From Bacillus sp. PK3_68 (lineage in GTDB: Bacteria; Bacillota; Bacilli; Bacillales; Domibacillaceae): a DNA stretch of 64,000 nt. The position numbers were made by a program, and so were the translations under genes. The stretch covers positions 3,200,001-3,264,000 of the forward strand of contig NZ_NQYC01000001.1 of the NCBI RefSeq assembly GCF_003600835.1, written 5' to 3'. The notes under the pieces were generated by a model. That model saw only the letters and a list, made by a program, of their open reading frames with translations, was not told where the DNA came from and did not search any database. Below are positions 51,030-60,310 of this stretch, one piece after another. Within the stretch, counting starts at the first letter, position 1. Every line of letters begins with the position of its first letter.

Positions 51030-52806
51030 GCCTGCTCATCCTCATAGCCGTCACGGTCATCCCGGATCAAAGCCGCAAGTGAAGGAACTTGTGCCAACGT
51101 TGAAAAGGCTGGCTGGATACTTGGCAAGAAGGAAAGGACTTCTCTTTCTTGTTGTTCTCATGGTGGCCGCTAGTTCTGCGTTGGGTCTGCTCGGACCGTA
51201 TCTTGTTGGAATAGCAATTGATGATTTCATCATTACGAAAGATGAAAAAGGTCTCGTTCTTCTGCTTGCCCTGCTTGGGGTTGTCTATATTTTTTATTCT
51301 TTAGCTACTTTTTTACAAAGCTACTGGATGGTCGGTGTCGCCCAGAAGACGGTATTTGAAATGAGAACCGAGTTATTTACTCACCTTCAACAACTGCCGT
51401 TATCCTTCTTTGACAAACGCCAGCACGGAGAGCTGATGAGCAGGGTAACGAATGATATTGAAAATATCAGCAGCACGCTGAACAGTTCCGTAATTCAAGT
51501 TGCTTCCAGTGTATTGACGCTGACAGGAGCGGTAATCGTTATGCTTTATTTAAGCCCGATGCTGACAGCGATAACTCTGTTGATTGTTCCGCTTCTATAC
51601 ATTGGCATGAAATGGATCACAAGCCGGACACGGCGGTTTTTCAAGGAACAGCAGCGCCATTTAGGTGAGTTAAACGGGTTTATTGAAGAGGCTGTGTCAA
51701 GCAAACATATTGTCAAGATGTTTTCCCAAGAGGAAAAGATTGCGCTCGCTTTTAATGAAAGAAATGCAAAGTTGAAGGAAACTGGCTTTTGGGCGCAGAC
51801 ATATTCGGGCTTTATTCCGAAGTTGATGAACATGCTGAATAATATTAGCTTCGCATTAATTGCCGGAGCAGGGGGATTATTAGCACTGCATGGCTATGTG
51901 ACTGTTGGGGTCATTGTCGTGTTTGCCGAGTATTCGCGGCAGTTTACGCGTCCTCTGAATGATCTTGCAAATCAATTTAACACCTTGCTTTCAGCACTTG
52001 CCGGAGCAGAGCGAGTCTTTGATATTTTAGATACAGAAAAGGAAGAAGAGCAAGCTGATGAGTTTCCATTACACCATGTTCGCGGAGATATTGAGTTTCG
52101 GAAAGTATCCTTTTCTTATGAGAAGGGAAATGAAACGATTAAAGAGGTCAGTTTTAAAGCGGACAAAGGAGACATGGTAGCACTTGTCGGACCGACAGGA
52201 TCAGGGAAGTCAACGATCATTAATCTTCTCGCCCGCTTTTATGATCCGGACAACGGAGCGATCTTCATAGATGGCTATAATACGTCCACTATCCCGCGTC
52301 AAGAACTGAGAAAGCATATGGGCTTTGTGCTCCAGGATTCCTTTTTATTTGAAGGGACGATTAAAGAGAATATTCGCTATGGCCGTTTAGACGCAACAGA
52401 TGAAGAAGTAGTGAAAGCAGCCAAGTCTGCCAATGCCCATTCCTTCATTATGAAGCTGCCGGACGGCTATGAAACAAAACTACAGTCTGAAGGCTCAGGG
52501 ATTAGCCAGGGACAGAGGCAACTGCTCGCTATTGCGAGAGCCCTCTTAGCAGATCCTGCTATTTTAATTTTAGATGAAGCAACGAGCAGCATTGATACCA
52601 TTACTGAAATGCATATTCAAGAAGCACTCAATCGTCTGATGGAAGGAAGGACGACCGTTGTGATTGCCCATCGGTTGAACACGATCCGCCGGGCCGACCA
52701 AATTCTTGTGCTTAATCAAGGACGGATTGTTGAACGAGGCAATCATGAAGAACTTATAGAGACGGAAGGGCATTACGCCAGTCTCGCCACGGCTTCGCAG
52801 TTATAA
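51010..52806 (+). CDS. yfiC: heterodimeric ABC exporter, catalytic-site subunit (YfiC-like)
   Basis: A 598-residue half-transporter. It has a charged, His/Pro-rich N-terminal tail (about 1-30), six membrane segments (about 40-330) and a nucleotide-binding domain. Walker A is GPTGSGKST (about 397-405), Walker B LILDEATSSID keeps the catalytic Glu, and IAHRLNT keeps the switch His. Its own signature is altered (ISQGQRQ). Together with the upstream subunit this gives one competent ATP site (this Walker A/B with the partner's LSGGQ) and one degenerate site. A terminator follows. Substrate unknown, multidrug-like. Confidence 0.92.
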   Translation: MSRPAVKPAHPHSRHGHPGSKPQVKELVPTLKRLAGYLARRKGLLFLVVLMVAASSALGLLGPYLVGIAIDDFIITKDEKGLVLLLALLGVVYIFYSLATFLQSYWMVGVAQKTVFEMRTELFTHLQQLPLSFFDKRQHGELMSRVTNDIENISSTLNSSVIQVASSVLTLTGAVIVMLYLSPMLTAITLLIVPLLYIGMKWITSRTRRFFKEQQRHLGELNGFIEEAVSSKHIVKMFSQEEKIALAFNERNAKLKETGFWAQTYSGFIPKLMNMLNNISFALIAGAGGLLALHGYVTVGVIVVFAEYSRQFTRPLNDLANQFNTLLSALAGAERVFDILDTEKEEEQADEFPLHHVRGDIEFRKVSFSYEKGNETIKEVSFKADKGDMVALVGPTGSGKSTIINLLARFYDPDNGAIFIDGYNTSTIPRQELRKHMGFVLQDSFLFEGTIKENIRYGRLDATDEEVVKAAKSANAHSFIMKLPDGYETKLQSEGSGISQGQRQLLAIARALLADPAILILDEATSSIDTITEMHIQEALNRLMEGRTTVVIAHRLNTIRRADQILVLNQGRIVERGNHEELIETEGHYASLATASQL

Positions 52807-52810
52807 AAGT

Positions 52811-52846
52811 CTGCCTTTCACCGTTATAAATGGGTGAAAGGCAGGC
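52811..52846 (+). terminator. terminator of the ABC exporter operon
   Basis: CTGCCTTTCACC and GGTGAAAGGCAG form a 12-pair stem followed by GCTTTGTTTT. Confidence 0.9.
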
Positions 52847-53025
52847 TTTGTTTTATGATGAGCAGAGGGAATGTAATCTTTCATTCGAGCTCTTTTTTTA
52901 AGAAAAGATTTTATCTTATCATAAAGGGAAACAAACTTCTTGTGATTGGCTTTTTTGCGAATTCTGAGGAAACTGTGATAGAATAGCTTTCGATTCTTAA
53001 GAAAAAACAAAAAGGGTGGATAATC

Positions 53026-54399
53026 GTGGCAAAAATTCAAGCCCCTGTTCAAAAAAATCAAATGATAGAAGTACAATTCGAAGATTTAACTCATGATGGA
53101 AATGCGGTAGCAAAAGTAGAAGGTTATCCGCTGTTTGTAGCGGGTGCGCTGCCAGGAGAAACAGGCCGCATTCAAGTGACGAAAATAAATAAAGGCTATG
53201 GCTTCGGCCGGCTGGTTGAACTTTTTGAAAGAAGCCCACACCGTATAGATGTGCCAGCTGCTGACATGCACAAATATGGAGGAACCCAGCTGCAGCACAT
53301 TAGCTATGAAGGACAGCTGCAATTTAAAGAAAAGCAAGTCCGGGAAGTACTTACCCGGATTGGAAAACTTGAGGATGTGAACGTGCATCCTGTTTTAGGC
53401 ATGGAAGAGCCATGGTATTACCGTAACAAGGCGCAGGTACCCGTGGGAGAGAGGAACGGTAAATTGATTGCTGGTTTCTTCAAGCCGCGCAGCCATGAAA
53501 TTGTTGATACGAATGAGAGCATCATCCAGCTTCCGAAAGTAAATGAAGCGATCCAGGCGGTAAAGGAAATTTGCAGTGAGTTAGACATTAAAGCATATGA
53601 TGAAGTGGCTCACAAAGGGGTGCTTCGCCACATTATGGCCCGCTATGGAAAGCAAACAGGGGAACTAATGATCGTCCTTATTACCCGGACAGCTGAGCTT
53701 CCCCATAAAGATAAAATTGTAGAAGAGATGATCACGAGGCTGCCTCATGTGAAATCAATTGTTCATAATGTTAATTCAAAACGGACAAACGTTATTATGG
53801 GAGAGACGACAAAGGTGCTCTGGGGAAGCGAAGTGATCTATGACTATATCGGCGACGTCAAGTTCGCGATTTCAGCTAGATCCTTTTACCAGGTGAATCC
53901 GGTACAAACGAAAGTGCTGTATGACAAAGCGCTTGAATATGCGGATCTCACCGGAAATGAAACAGTCATTGACGCCTATTGCGGCATCGGCACGATCTCC
54001 CTATTTCTTGCCCAAAAAGCCAAAAGAGTTTTTGGGGTTGAAGTGGTGCCAGAAGCCATTGAAGATGCAAAAAGAAATGCCCGGCTGAATGGAATTGAAA
54101 ATGCTGAATTTGCCGTTGGCAAAGCAGAAGAGGTGATCACAGAATGGTATAAGCAGGGCAACAGAGCAGATGTCCTCGTTGTCGACCCGCCCCGAAAAGG
54201 CTGTGATGGAGCCCTTTTAGAAACCATTATTGATATGAAGCCGGGAAAAGTCGTCTATGTTTCCTGTAATCCGGCTACTTTAGCACGTGACCTGCGCATA
54301 CTGGAAGACGGTGGCTACAGAACACTTGATGTACAGCCAGTTGATATGTTTCCACAAACGACACATTGTGAAGCGGTCGCGTGTTTGGAATTGGTATAA
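53026..54399 (+). CDS. rlmCD: 23S rRNA (uracil-5-)-methyltransferase RlmCD
   Basis: A 457-residue RumA-type enzyme that in Bacillus methylates 23S rRNA at two uridines. Domains: TRAM (about 10-68), central domain, and a SAM-dependent methyltransferase fold with [12 protein letters not shown] (about 317-328), [10 protein letters not shown] and the nucleophile Cys414 ([14 protein letters not shown]). The start is GTG 53026 with AAAGGGTGG upstream. Odd feature: RumA-type proteins usually carry four cysteines for a 4Fe-4S cluster, but here there is no cysteine before residue 183. The expected CGGC region reads YGGT (84-87) and the fourth position (about 165) is Ser. Confidence 0.93.
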   Translation: MAKIQAPVQKNQMIEVQFEDLTHDGNAVAKVEGYPLFVAGALPGETGRIQVTKINKGYGFGRLVELFERSPHRIDVPAADMHKYGGTQLQHISYEGQLQFKEKQVREVLTRIGKLEDVNVHPVLGMEEPWYYRNKAQVPVGERNGKLIAGFFKPRSHEIVDTNESIIQLPKVNEAIQAVKEICSELDIKAYDEVAHKGVLRHIMARYGKQTGELMIVLITRTAELPHKDKIVEEMITRLPHVKSIVHNVNSKRTNVIMGETTKVLWGSEVIYDYIGDVKFAISARSFYQVNPVQTKVLYDKALEYADLTGNETVIDAYCGIGTISLFLAQKAKRVFGVEVVPEAIEDAKRNARLNGIENAEFAVGKAEEVITEWYKQGNRADVLVVDPPRKGCDGALLETIIDMKPGKVVYVSCNPATLARDLRILEDGGYRTLDVQPVDMFPQTTHCEAVACLELV

Positions 54400-54403
54400 T
54401 AGA

Positions 54404-54446
54404 AAAGCAGTTGATATAGAAAAAATCTATACCACCTGCTTTTTTG
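54404..54446 (+). terminator. rlmCD terminator
   Basis: AAGCAG-TG-TATAGA and TCTATA-CA-CTGCTT form a long stem with two small bulges, followed by TTTTTT. Confidence 0.88.
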
Positions 54447-54645
54447 CATATAACAATATCATTCGGGGTTGATTTTAGTAAAATAACCATTGCCGATTTT
54501 TATAAATGATAAATATCCAACATACTTGCGTTTGATAATAAGTTATTAAGCATGATATAAGTGAAAAAGAAGCAGGACATTTGATTTTATATTTTTTGAC
54601 CGAGAATTTGAAGTGGTATTCATAGTGAGAGGATTTGAGTTTGAA

Positions 54646-55608
54646 ATGATAGATAATTTTTGGCGTGATTTACCACGGCCATTTTTTGTACTTGCACCAA
54701 TGGAAGATGTGACAGATGTTGTTTTTCGTCACGTAGTAAGTGAAGCCGGTCGACCGGATGTATTCTTCACAGAGTTTACAAACTCGGATAGCTATTGTCA
54801 TCCAGATGGTATGAAAAGTGTGCGTGGCCGTTTGATTTTTACAGAAGATGAACAGCCAATGGTAGCACATATTTGGGGGGATAATCCCGAATATTTCCGT
54901 CAAATGAGTATTGGCATGGCAGAGTTAGGGTTTAAAGGTATCGATATTAATATGGGCTGCCCTGTACCGAATGTGGCATCAAGAGGGAAAGGCAGTGGCC
55001 TTATTTTGCGTCCAGACGTTGCGGCAGAACTTATTCAAGCAGCAAAAGCGGGCGGATTGCCTGTCAGTGTGAAAACACGGCTTGGCTATGAGGATGTAAA
55101 TGAGTGGGAAGAGTGGCTAACGCATATTTTAAAACAGGATATTGCGAACCTTTCTATTCACTTACGCACAAGAAAGGAAATGAGCCAAGTAGCTGCGCAT
55201 TGGGAGCTAATTCCGGAAATCAAAAAATTACGTGACCGGATCGCCCCAAATACGCTGCTGACAATCAATGGAGACATTCCTGACCGTCAAACTGGGCTGC
55301 AGCTTGCTGAACAATATGGTATTGATGGTGTGATGATCGGGCGAGGTATTTTTAAAAATCCTTTTGCTTTTGAAAAAGAGCCAAAAGAGCATAGCAGTAA
55401 AGAGTATCTTGATCTTTTAAGATTGCAGCTTGATCTTCAAGATCAATATGCGGAAGTACTGCCACGTTCCATCACAGGGCTTCATCGCTTTTTCAAAATT
55501 TATGTCAAAGGATTCCGTGGAGCTGGTGAATTAAGAAACCAATTAATGAACACAAAATCAACAGATGAAGTGCGGGCATTGCTTGATAACTTTGAAAAAG
55601 AATATTGA
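54646..55608 (+). CDS. tRNA-dihydrouridine synthase family protein
   Basis: A 320-residue FMN-dependent enzyme of the Dus family, which reduces uridine in the D-loop of tRNA. The TIM barrel has LAPMEDVTD (about 17-25), [20 protein letters not shown] (about 104-123) with the catalytic cysteine, [22 protein letters not shown] and [13 protein letters not shown] helical C-terminal domain follows. ATG 54646 fits the family start ([13 protein letters not shown]); GTG 54613 and GTG 54625 are in frame upstream but not conserved. It is a branch distinct from DusB next to lysS in Bacillus. A terminator follows. Confidence 0.9.
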   Translation: MIDNFWRDLPRPFFVLAPMEDVTDVVFRHVVSEAGRPDVFFTEFTNSDSYCHPDGMKSVRGRLIFTEDEQPMVAHIWGDNPEYFRQMSIGMAELGFKGIDINMGCPVPNVASRGKGSGLILRPDVAAELIQAAKAGGLPVSVKTRLGYEDVNEWEEWLTHILKQDIANLSIHLRTRKEMSQVAAHWELIPEIKKLRDRIAPNTLLTINGDIPDRQTGLQLAEQYGIDGVMIGRGIFKNPFAFEKEPKEHSSKEYLDLLRLQLDLQDQYAEVLPRSITGLHRFFKIYVKGFRGAGELRNQLMNTKSTDEVRALLDNFEKEY

Positions 55609-55673
55609 TGGGGCGGGGACAGTGAAACGTGTTTTAAAAGATGCAGTCCATGAAGGAGCTGTATCTAATGAAG

Positions 55674-55726
55674 AGAAGAGAGCGGGAGAAGATTATAGTG
55701 TATTTTAATCTTCTCCCTTCTCTATC
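55674..55726 (+). terminator. terminator after the dus gene
   Basis: GGGAGAAGATTA (55684-55695) and TAATCTTCTCCC (55706-55717) form a perfect 12-pair stem, with AGAGA/TCTCT able to extend it; the T tract downstream is weak. Confidence 0.75.
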
Positions 55727-55838
55727 TTGTTTGCAAGTTTTGGAAGTGCCCGTTTTAATGCTTTTCCCTTTCAATATAAATTCTTGAAGCGTTCCGCAGC
55801 GCCTTTCAAAATGTGAATTATCCGGAGGAGCGTCTTTT

Positions 55839-56387
55839 ATGAGGATTGAATCGAAAAAATTTTTTATTAATGATTTGTTTTACACAATTAGATCCGCAGT
55901 GGAAACAGATGCGAAAGCCTTGTCTGAAATAAGATTACAAATAGATGGGGAGACCGAGAATTTAGATAGAGAACAGGGAGAAGATTTTATAGATGAATCC
56001 GGCTTCAAAAAGATAATTGCAGACGATACAGAAGGTAGTAACAACCTCTTTCTAATAGCTGAAGTTGATCATCAAATTGTAGGGTTTGTAAGAGCGGTTG
56101 GAAACAAATTGAGAAGAACATCCCATAGAGTGGAATTTGGTATTGCTGTTTTAAAAGATTATTGGGGATACGCCATTGGACGAAATCTTTTAAAAGAATT
56201 AATTCAATGGGGAGACTCGAATAGAATAAGAAAAATAAGCTTACATGTTCTTGAAACGAATGACAAAGCAGTAAAACTCTATGAAAGTCTTGGCTTTACA
56301 ATAGAAGGCATTTTCAAAGATGACAAATTATTAGCTGATGGAAACTACTATAATACCATTGTGATGGGAAGAATTAAGAAGAAATAA
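55839..56387 (+). CDS. GNAT family N-acetyltransferase
   Basis: A 182-residue acetyltransferase of the RimI/SpeG-like GNAT fold. The acetyl-CoA loop is in GIAVLKDYWGYAIGRNLLKEL (about 108-128), and the C-terminal strand and helix are ISLHVLETNDKAVKLYESLGF (about 136-156), followed by IEGIFKDDKLLADGNYYNTIVMGRI. GGAGGAG is upstream of ATG 55839. The coding strand is AT-rich relative to neighbours, which may mean recent gain. Substrate unknown. Confidence 0.9.
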   Translation: MRIESKKFFINDLFYTIRSAVETDAKALSEIRLQIDGETENLDREQGEDFIDESGFKKIIADDTEGSNNLFLIAEVDHQIVGFVRAVGNKLRRTSHRVEFGIAVLKDYWGYAIGRNLLKELIQWGDSNRIRKISLHVLETNDKAVKLYESLGFTIEGIFKDDKLLADGNYYNTIVMGRIKKK

Positions 56388-56401
56388 AAGAAAAAAGCAC
56401 G

Positions 56402-56629
56402 GCTGCCCATTCTGGATTAATGAGCGTCTTAAGGAATATAGGGAGAAATCGCATAACAACCGCTCTTTTGTCTTTTAAACAACCAGCCGCTTTGAAGGGG
56501 CCATTCAACATATGTGGGGGCTAGGCGCATCTCGATAGCATTCGGTATGGGGGAGCAGCTGCTTTTTTACTTGCAGCAAGCTGGATGAAAACTTTTTGGT
56601 CGGATTTTAAAATTTTTCCATATATTTAG
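56402..56629 (+). pseudogene. remnant of an MFS transporter C-terminus
   Basis: One frame reads SGLMSVLRNIGRNRITTALLS, then a TAG near 56527, then YGGAAAFLLAASWMKTF. This resembles the last third of DHA2-type multidrug MFS proteins (SGLMSVLRNxGxxxGTAL and a final membrane segment). There is no start or RBS, and part of the middle is missing. It is a gene relic. The assignment rests on pattern only. Confidence 0.4.
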
Positions 56630-56646
56630 TGGATTATAACCATCAT

Positions 56647-56684
56647 ATAATAGTGATATTTTAATCTATAAATAATAGTGATAT
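56647..56684 (+). repeat. 13-base direct repeat upstream of mqo
   Basis: ATAATAGTGATAT occurs at 56647-56659 and again at 56672-56684, 25 bases apart (about two and a half helical turns). A possible -10 (TATACT, 56682-56687) overlaps the second copy. It may be an activator or repressor site of mqo. Confidence 0.5.
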
Positions 56685-56713
56685 ACTGTAAATAGGATGC
56701 AATTGATACAGAA

Positions 56714-56738
56714 AAGGTGTGTGATCAGGTCACGCCTT
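56714..56738 (+). other. hairpin in the mqo leader
   Basis: AAGGTGTG and CACGCCTT form an eight-pair stem (one T-G) with a nine-base loop, followed by no T tract. A second short stem (CTAAGA/TCTTAG, 56757-56791) is close to the RBS. These may influence mqo expression. Confidence 0.4.
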
Positions 56739-56810
56739 GGCTTGCTTGTGATGCCTAAGAAGGAGCGGCTACATCTTTTCTGCAAATCTTAGGGTATAAG
56801 GATGGTAAAA

Positions 56811-58337
56811 ATGAGCAGCAGAGAAAATAAAACAGACGTCATCTTAATTGGCGCCGGAATCATGAGTGCGACTTTAGGAACACTCCTAAAAGAATTAGCA
56901 CCGGACTGGAATATTACAGTGTTTGAAAAGCTTGCGGATGCTGGAGAGGAAAGCTCTAACGAGTGGAACAATGCAGGAACAGGGCATGCAGCACTATGCG
57001 AGCTTAATTACACAGTTGAAAAACCAGACGGGTCTGTAGATATTAGCAAAGCGATAAATATTAACGAACAGTTTCAAGTTTCAATGCAATTTTGGTCCTA
57101 CCTTGTAAATAGTAAGCTGATCAATAATCCACAGGACTTTATCATGCCATTACCTCACGTTAGTATGGTGCAGGGTGAGCAAAATGTAGCGTTCTTGAAG
57201 AAACGTTTTGAAGAAATGTCAAAAAATCCTCTCTTCAAAGGGATGGAGTTTTCTGATGATCCAGAAAAACTGAAAGAATGGATTCCGCTTATTATGCAGG
57301 ACCGTCCAGCAGACGAAGCCATCGCGGCAACAAAAATTGACACGGGGACAGATGTCAATTTTGGCGCCTTAACACGCATGCTATTTGATCATTTAAAAAC
57401 TCAAAATGTCGATATCAATTATAAACATAGTGTTGAAGGTGTTAAACGCACAAAAGATGGTTTGTGGGAAGTAAAAGTACATGATATGGATGGCTGTAAA
57501 ATGGAATACCATACTGCCGATTTTGTCTTCCTTGGAGCTGGAGGAGGAAGCTTGGAGTTACTGCAAAAATCAGGCATTCCTGAAGGGAAACATATTGGTG
57601 GATTTCCGATTAGCGGATTATTCATGGTATGTAATAATCAAGAAGTGGTGGAACAACATCATGCAAAAGTATACGGAAAAGCCAAAGTTGGGGCTCCGCC
57701 AATGTCTGTTCCGCATCTTGATACACGATATATCGATAATAAAAAATCATTGCTGTTTGGTCCGTTCGCTGGCTTCTCGCCTAAGTTTCTAAAGAATGGC
57801 TCAAACATGGATCTGATTTCCTCTGTAAAACCGCACAATATTACAACGTTATTGGCGGCAGGAGTGAAAGAGATGGCGTTGACAAAGTATCTGATCCAGC
57901 AACTTATGTTGTCAAAAGAACAGCGGATGAAAGAGTTGCGTGAGTTTATTCCGAATGCGAAGAGCGAGGAATGGGATATTGTTGTTGCCGGCCAGCGCGT
58001 GCAAGTTATTAAAGATACAGAGGCAGGCGGCAAAGGAACGCTTCAGTTTGGTACGGAAGTGGTAAGTGCAGCTGATGGTTCGATCGCAGCATTGTTAGGT
58101 GCTTCCCCAGGAGCTTCTACTGCCGTTCAGGTTATGCTTGCGGTCATTCAAAAGTGCTTCCCGCAACATATGAAAGAATGGGAACAGAAGATCAAAGAAA
58201 TGATTCCTTCTTACGGCATGTCACTCATGAAAAATCCAGAGCTTTTGCATGAAGTTCACACTTCAACAGCGCAAGCACTTGGTTTAAGCGACAGTAAAGC
58301 ACTAGAGGCAGCCGGCGAAAGTGTGTCTGTATCCTAA
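56811..58337 (+). CDS. mqo: malate:quinone oxidoreductase Mqo
   Basis: A 508-residue FAD-dependent peripheral membrane enzyme that oxidises malate to oxaloacetate and passes electrons to quinone. The Rossmann motif is [17 protein letters not shown] (about residues 10-26). Family segments are [21 protein letters not shown] (about 48-68), [11 protein letters not shown] (about 264-274) and [23 protein letters not shown] near 413-435. ATG 56802 and 56811 are both possible; the second has AAGG eight bases before it. It stands alone and is followed by a terminator. Confidence 0.96.
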   Translation: MSSRENKTDVILIGAGIMSATLGTLLKELAPDWNITVFEKLADAGEESSNEWNNAGTGHAALCELNYTVEKPDGSVDISKAININEQFQVSMQFWSYLVNSKLINNPQDFIMPLPHVSMVQGEQNVAFLKKRFEEMSKNPLFKGMEFSDDPEKLKEWIPLIMQDRPADEAIAATKIDTGTDVNFGALTRMLFDHLKTQNVDINYKHSVEGVKRTKDGLWEVKVHDMDGCKMEYHTADFVFLGAGGGSLELLQKSGIPEGKHIGGFPISGLFMVCNNQEVVEQHHAKVYGKAKVGAPPMSVPHLDTRYIDNKKSLLFGPFAGFSPKFLKNGSNMDLISSVKPHNITTLLAAGVKEMALTKYLIQQLMLSKEQRMKELREFIPNAKSEEWDIVVAGQRVQVIKDTEAGGKGTLQFGTEVVSAADGSIAALLGASPGASTAVQVMLAVIQKCFPQHMKEWEQKIKEMIPSYGMSLMKNPELLHEVHTSTAQALGLSDSKALEAAGESVSVS

Positions 58338-58421
58338 TAAGCAGGTCGAATAAAGGGCTGTGACCGAAAGATCAAGCATATAATATAATGATAGTATACG
58401 AGTTTTACGACTCTATGGAAA

Positions 58422-58455
58422 AGGACTTCTCACTTTTGGTGGGGAGTCTTTTTCC
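58422..58455 (+). terminator. mqo terminator
   Basis: GGACTTCTCAC pairs with GTGGGGAGTC (two T-G wobbles) around a short T loop, followed by TTTTTCC. It lies about 85 bases after the mqo stop. Confidence 0.75.
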
Positions 58456-58615
58456 TATGTAAGAGAGAAAAGATGCGGTCAAAAGCGGCATTTCCTGACT
58501 TCTTAAGAAGATCACTTCAGTCATATCATCTTTAAAACTGGGCAAACAGTAAAAAATTTAAAGTGCAATCAAATATTTGACATAAGTGAGTGAAATCTTT
58601 AGGCTTTGTTAGCAT
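58456..58615. other. intergenic stretch, nothing recognised
   Basis: Between the mqo terminator and the terminator of the minus-strand ECF gene I see no reading frame with an RBS and no clear structured element. Confidence 0.5.
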
Positions 58616-58664
58616 AAAAAGAAGAAAACCCCCTTAGTGAAGGCCAGCTAAGAGGATTTTCTTC
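58616..58664 (-). terminator. terminator of the ECF S-component gene
   Basis: On the minus strand GAAGAAAATCCTCTTAG and CTAAGGGGGTTTTCTTC form a long stem of about 16 pairs, followed by TTTTTATG. Confidence 0.88.
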
Positions 58665-58672
58665 ATTATTTA

Positions 58673-59206
58673 TTATTTTCTAGCAATTTTCTTTAGACGT
58701 CCTGCAATTGGAACAACAATAAGACCAGCGATGACAACCTGCATTACATTTCCCGGAATAGAGCCGAATGGCTGTACCCAGTTAGCATAAAGGATAACTT
58801 CAGCAAAATAGTAGCCTACAATTTTTATCAATAAGGCAGCGACAATTGCCAGGGTATTGACAACCGCTCTTTTGCCGGGCATCTTTTCAGAGATAAGACC
58901 AGCTACAAATCCCATTGCACCTACGATAACGAATGTAAACGGCGCCCATATGGTCCAGCCGGAGAAAAGATCAAATAATGCCATTCCGAAGGCACCTGCT
59001 ACAGCTCCTGTTTTTCGGCCGTAAACGAGGGCTGCTATAAAAAGAGGCACGTTCCCCAAATGAATGAGGCCTCCGTTGCCCATGATTGGGAGCCTTATGT
59101 TAATAAACATAGTGGCTACAAGGGTAAGCGTAATAAACAGCGCATTAATGACGATGGTTCTTGTTTTAGTTTTGGCTGCGCTGGCCGGTGAGAATGTCGA
59201 ATCCAT
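58673..59206 (-). CDS. ECF transporter S component, substrate unknown
   Basis: A 177-residue membrane protein with about five or six hydrophobic segments. The pattern LPIMGNGGLIHLGNVPLFIAALVYGRKTGAVAGAFG (about 40-75) followed by DLFSGW is typical of substrate-binding S components of energy-coupling-factor vitamin transporters. The family serves vitamins or their precursors (riboflavin, pyridoxine, thiamine parts and others); this sequence alone does not fix which. ATG 59206 is preferred to the frame start at 59239 because AAAGAGGT precedes it. The energising EcfAAT module is not nearby, so this is a group II solitary S component. No riboswitch is recognisable upstream. Confidence 0.85.
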   Translation of the reverse strand: MDSTFSPASAAKTKTRTIVINALFITLTLVATMFINIRLPIMGNGGLIHLGNVPLFIAALVYGRKTGAVAGAFGMALFDLFSGWTIWAPFTFVIVGAMGFVAGLISEKMPGKRAVVNTLAIVAALLIKIVGYYFAEVILYANWVQPFGSIPGNVMQVVIAGLIVVPIAGRLKKIARK

Positions 59207-59272
59207 ATGATGACCTCTTTCTTTTTTAAATATTATCATACTCCTAATCGACTACTTAATAAATACCTAATA

Positions 59273-59353
59273 CTATTTTTCTAGTAATAACCATATTAAA
59301 AAAGTGCATGGCCATTCAATTAGCTGTAAGGTGAGAATATTTAGCGTCACCAT
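59273..59353 (-). CDS. putative 26-residue hydrophobic peptide
   Basis: ATG 59353 is preceded by AGGAG with seven-base spacing and opens a 26-codon frame: MVTLNILTLQLIEWPCTFLI, then WLLLEK. It is one hydrophobic helix with a terminal Glu-Lys. It lies between a terminator and the ECF gene. It could be a small membrane peptide or a leader peptide; composition alone is weak evidence. The longer frame reaching to 59551 crosses two terminator hairpins and is not credible. Confidence 0.3.
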   Translation of the reverse strand: MVTLNILTLQLIEWPCTFLIWLLLEK

Positions 59354-59427
59354 GATTGCTTCTCCTGTATGTAAAATAAGAAGGGCTTTGAAAAGAATAA
59401 TTAGGCAAAGTGCGTCTTTCCCATTAT

Positions 59428-59466
59428 AAAAAAGCAGGTATCCGAAAAAGGATGACCTGCTTTTAT
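59428..59466 (-). terminator. second hairpin terminator on the minus strand
   Basis: On the minus strand AAAAGCAGGTCATCC and GGATACCTGCTTTT form a stem of about 13 pairs with one mismatch, followed by TTATAATGG. It may be a second stop for the GNAT transcript or an attenuator in the leader of the genes below. Confidence 0.75.
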
Positions 59467-59512
59467 GGGGCTTGCCATTATAGGACTTTAATTGCCAGGC
59501 AGCATTCTGCCA

Positions 59513-59544
59513 CCAAAAAAGGGAACACATCCATTTCTGTGTTC
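59513..59544 (-). terminator. terminator of the minus-strand GNAT gene
   Basis: On the minus strand GAACACA and TGTGTTC form a seven-pair stem with an eight-base loop, followed by CCTTTTTT. It is 33 bases after the GNAT stop. Confidence 0.82.
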
Positions 59545-59576
59545 TAAACATAAAGGAAAGAGAACTTCATTCTTAT

Positions 59577-60029
59577 TTAATACTTTTCATCGACCTTTAA
59601 TTCCATAATGGTAGAAACATCAGTAAAGCCAAATTGTTCGTACATAGCTTTTGCCGGGTTACCGGCGTAGACATTAAGCTGGATGGTTTTTGCTCCGTGG
59701 AGCTGCAGTTGTTTGATAGCTTCTTTCAATAATTCTCTTCCGATACCCGCTTTTCTGTATCTAGGAAAAACATATAATTGGAGAAGGTGCCCCATGTCAT
59801 GACCCGTCATGACATTTCTATCTACTCCTAGCAAAAGCCAGCCCTTTAGCCGATGTTTGTCTTCCTCGATTAAATAGTAAGCACCATTTTGAATATAGGG
59901 CATAAACATCTGGTAAGCAACGTGGGGACTGTTGGCTATGTGCCCCATGGAACTCTCCTGCAATACATTCCCAGTAAGATGAAGAATATAGTGGGTTTCT
60001 AGCTGGTTGGCTTTTCTTATAGTCATCAT
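59577..60029 (-). CDS. GNAT family N-acetyltransferase
   Basis: A 150-residue acetyltransferase. The acetyl-CoA pyrophosphate loop is RYRKAGIGRELLKEAI (about 95-110; R/QxxGxG/A motif), preceded by the strand LLQLYVFP, and followed by IQLNVYAGNPAKAMYEQFGF (about 120-139). Two adjacent ATG codons (60029, 60026) are possible starts behind GAGGTGC. No partner gene. Substrate unknown. Confidence 0.88.
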   Translation of the reverse strand: MMTIRKANQLETHYILHLTGNVLQESSMGHIANSPHVAYQMFMPYIQNGAYYLIEEDKHRLKGWLLLGVDRNVMTGHDMGHLLQLYVFPRYRKAGIGRELLKEAIKQLQLHGAKTIQLNVYAGNPAKAMYEQFGFTDVSTIMELKVDEKY

Positions 60030-60262
60030 AGCACCTCAGTAAAAAGAATGATGGGTGAATAATATATAGATGAACCGAGCAGCAAATGACTTAAACTGTA
60101 AGCACGGTCATTATCGATATCTAGAAACTTAATAAGTAGGATACTTTGACTATCCCCGTGTCATTTATTATCTAATGATTAGTGAGTTCTCTCTTGATTA
60201 TAGAAACGAATGGAGGACTTTATCATGCTGTACAAATAAAACCTTCTTCCATAATATATGTA
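60030..60262. other. intergenic stretch between divergent units
   Basis: No full gene is seen. A GGAGG RBS at 60212-60216 is followed by ATG 60225, but the frame stops after four codons, so it looks like a relic of a gene start. The remainder is AT-rich without clear structure. Confidence 0.4.
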
Positions 60263-60291
60263 TTGAAGCGAGTCTTTTAGTGTGCTAGTAT
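60263..60291 (+). promoter_or_regulatory. candidate promoter of the PyrR-controlled transporter
   Basis: TTGAAG (60263-60268), 17 bases, TAGTAT (60286-60291); TATAAA at 60289-60294 is an alternative -10. The predicted start is about 15 bases before the first PyrR loop. Confidence 0.5.
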
Positions 60292-60310
60292 AAATATCGA
60301 CATCATATTA

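Noticed and set aside
59467-59515. 5S rRNA fragment or riboswitch on the minus strand
   Set aside because: A short stretch resembles GGTGGC...GCTGCC, but it is just a small hairpin and lacks conserved 5S or riboswitch cores.
59273-59551. Minus-strand frame of 92 codons upstream of the ECF gene
   Set aside because: It crosses two intrinsic terminator hairpins and has no RBS at its start; only the last 26 codons have a plausible RBS.
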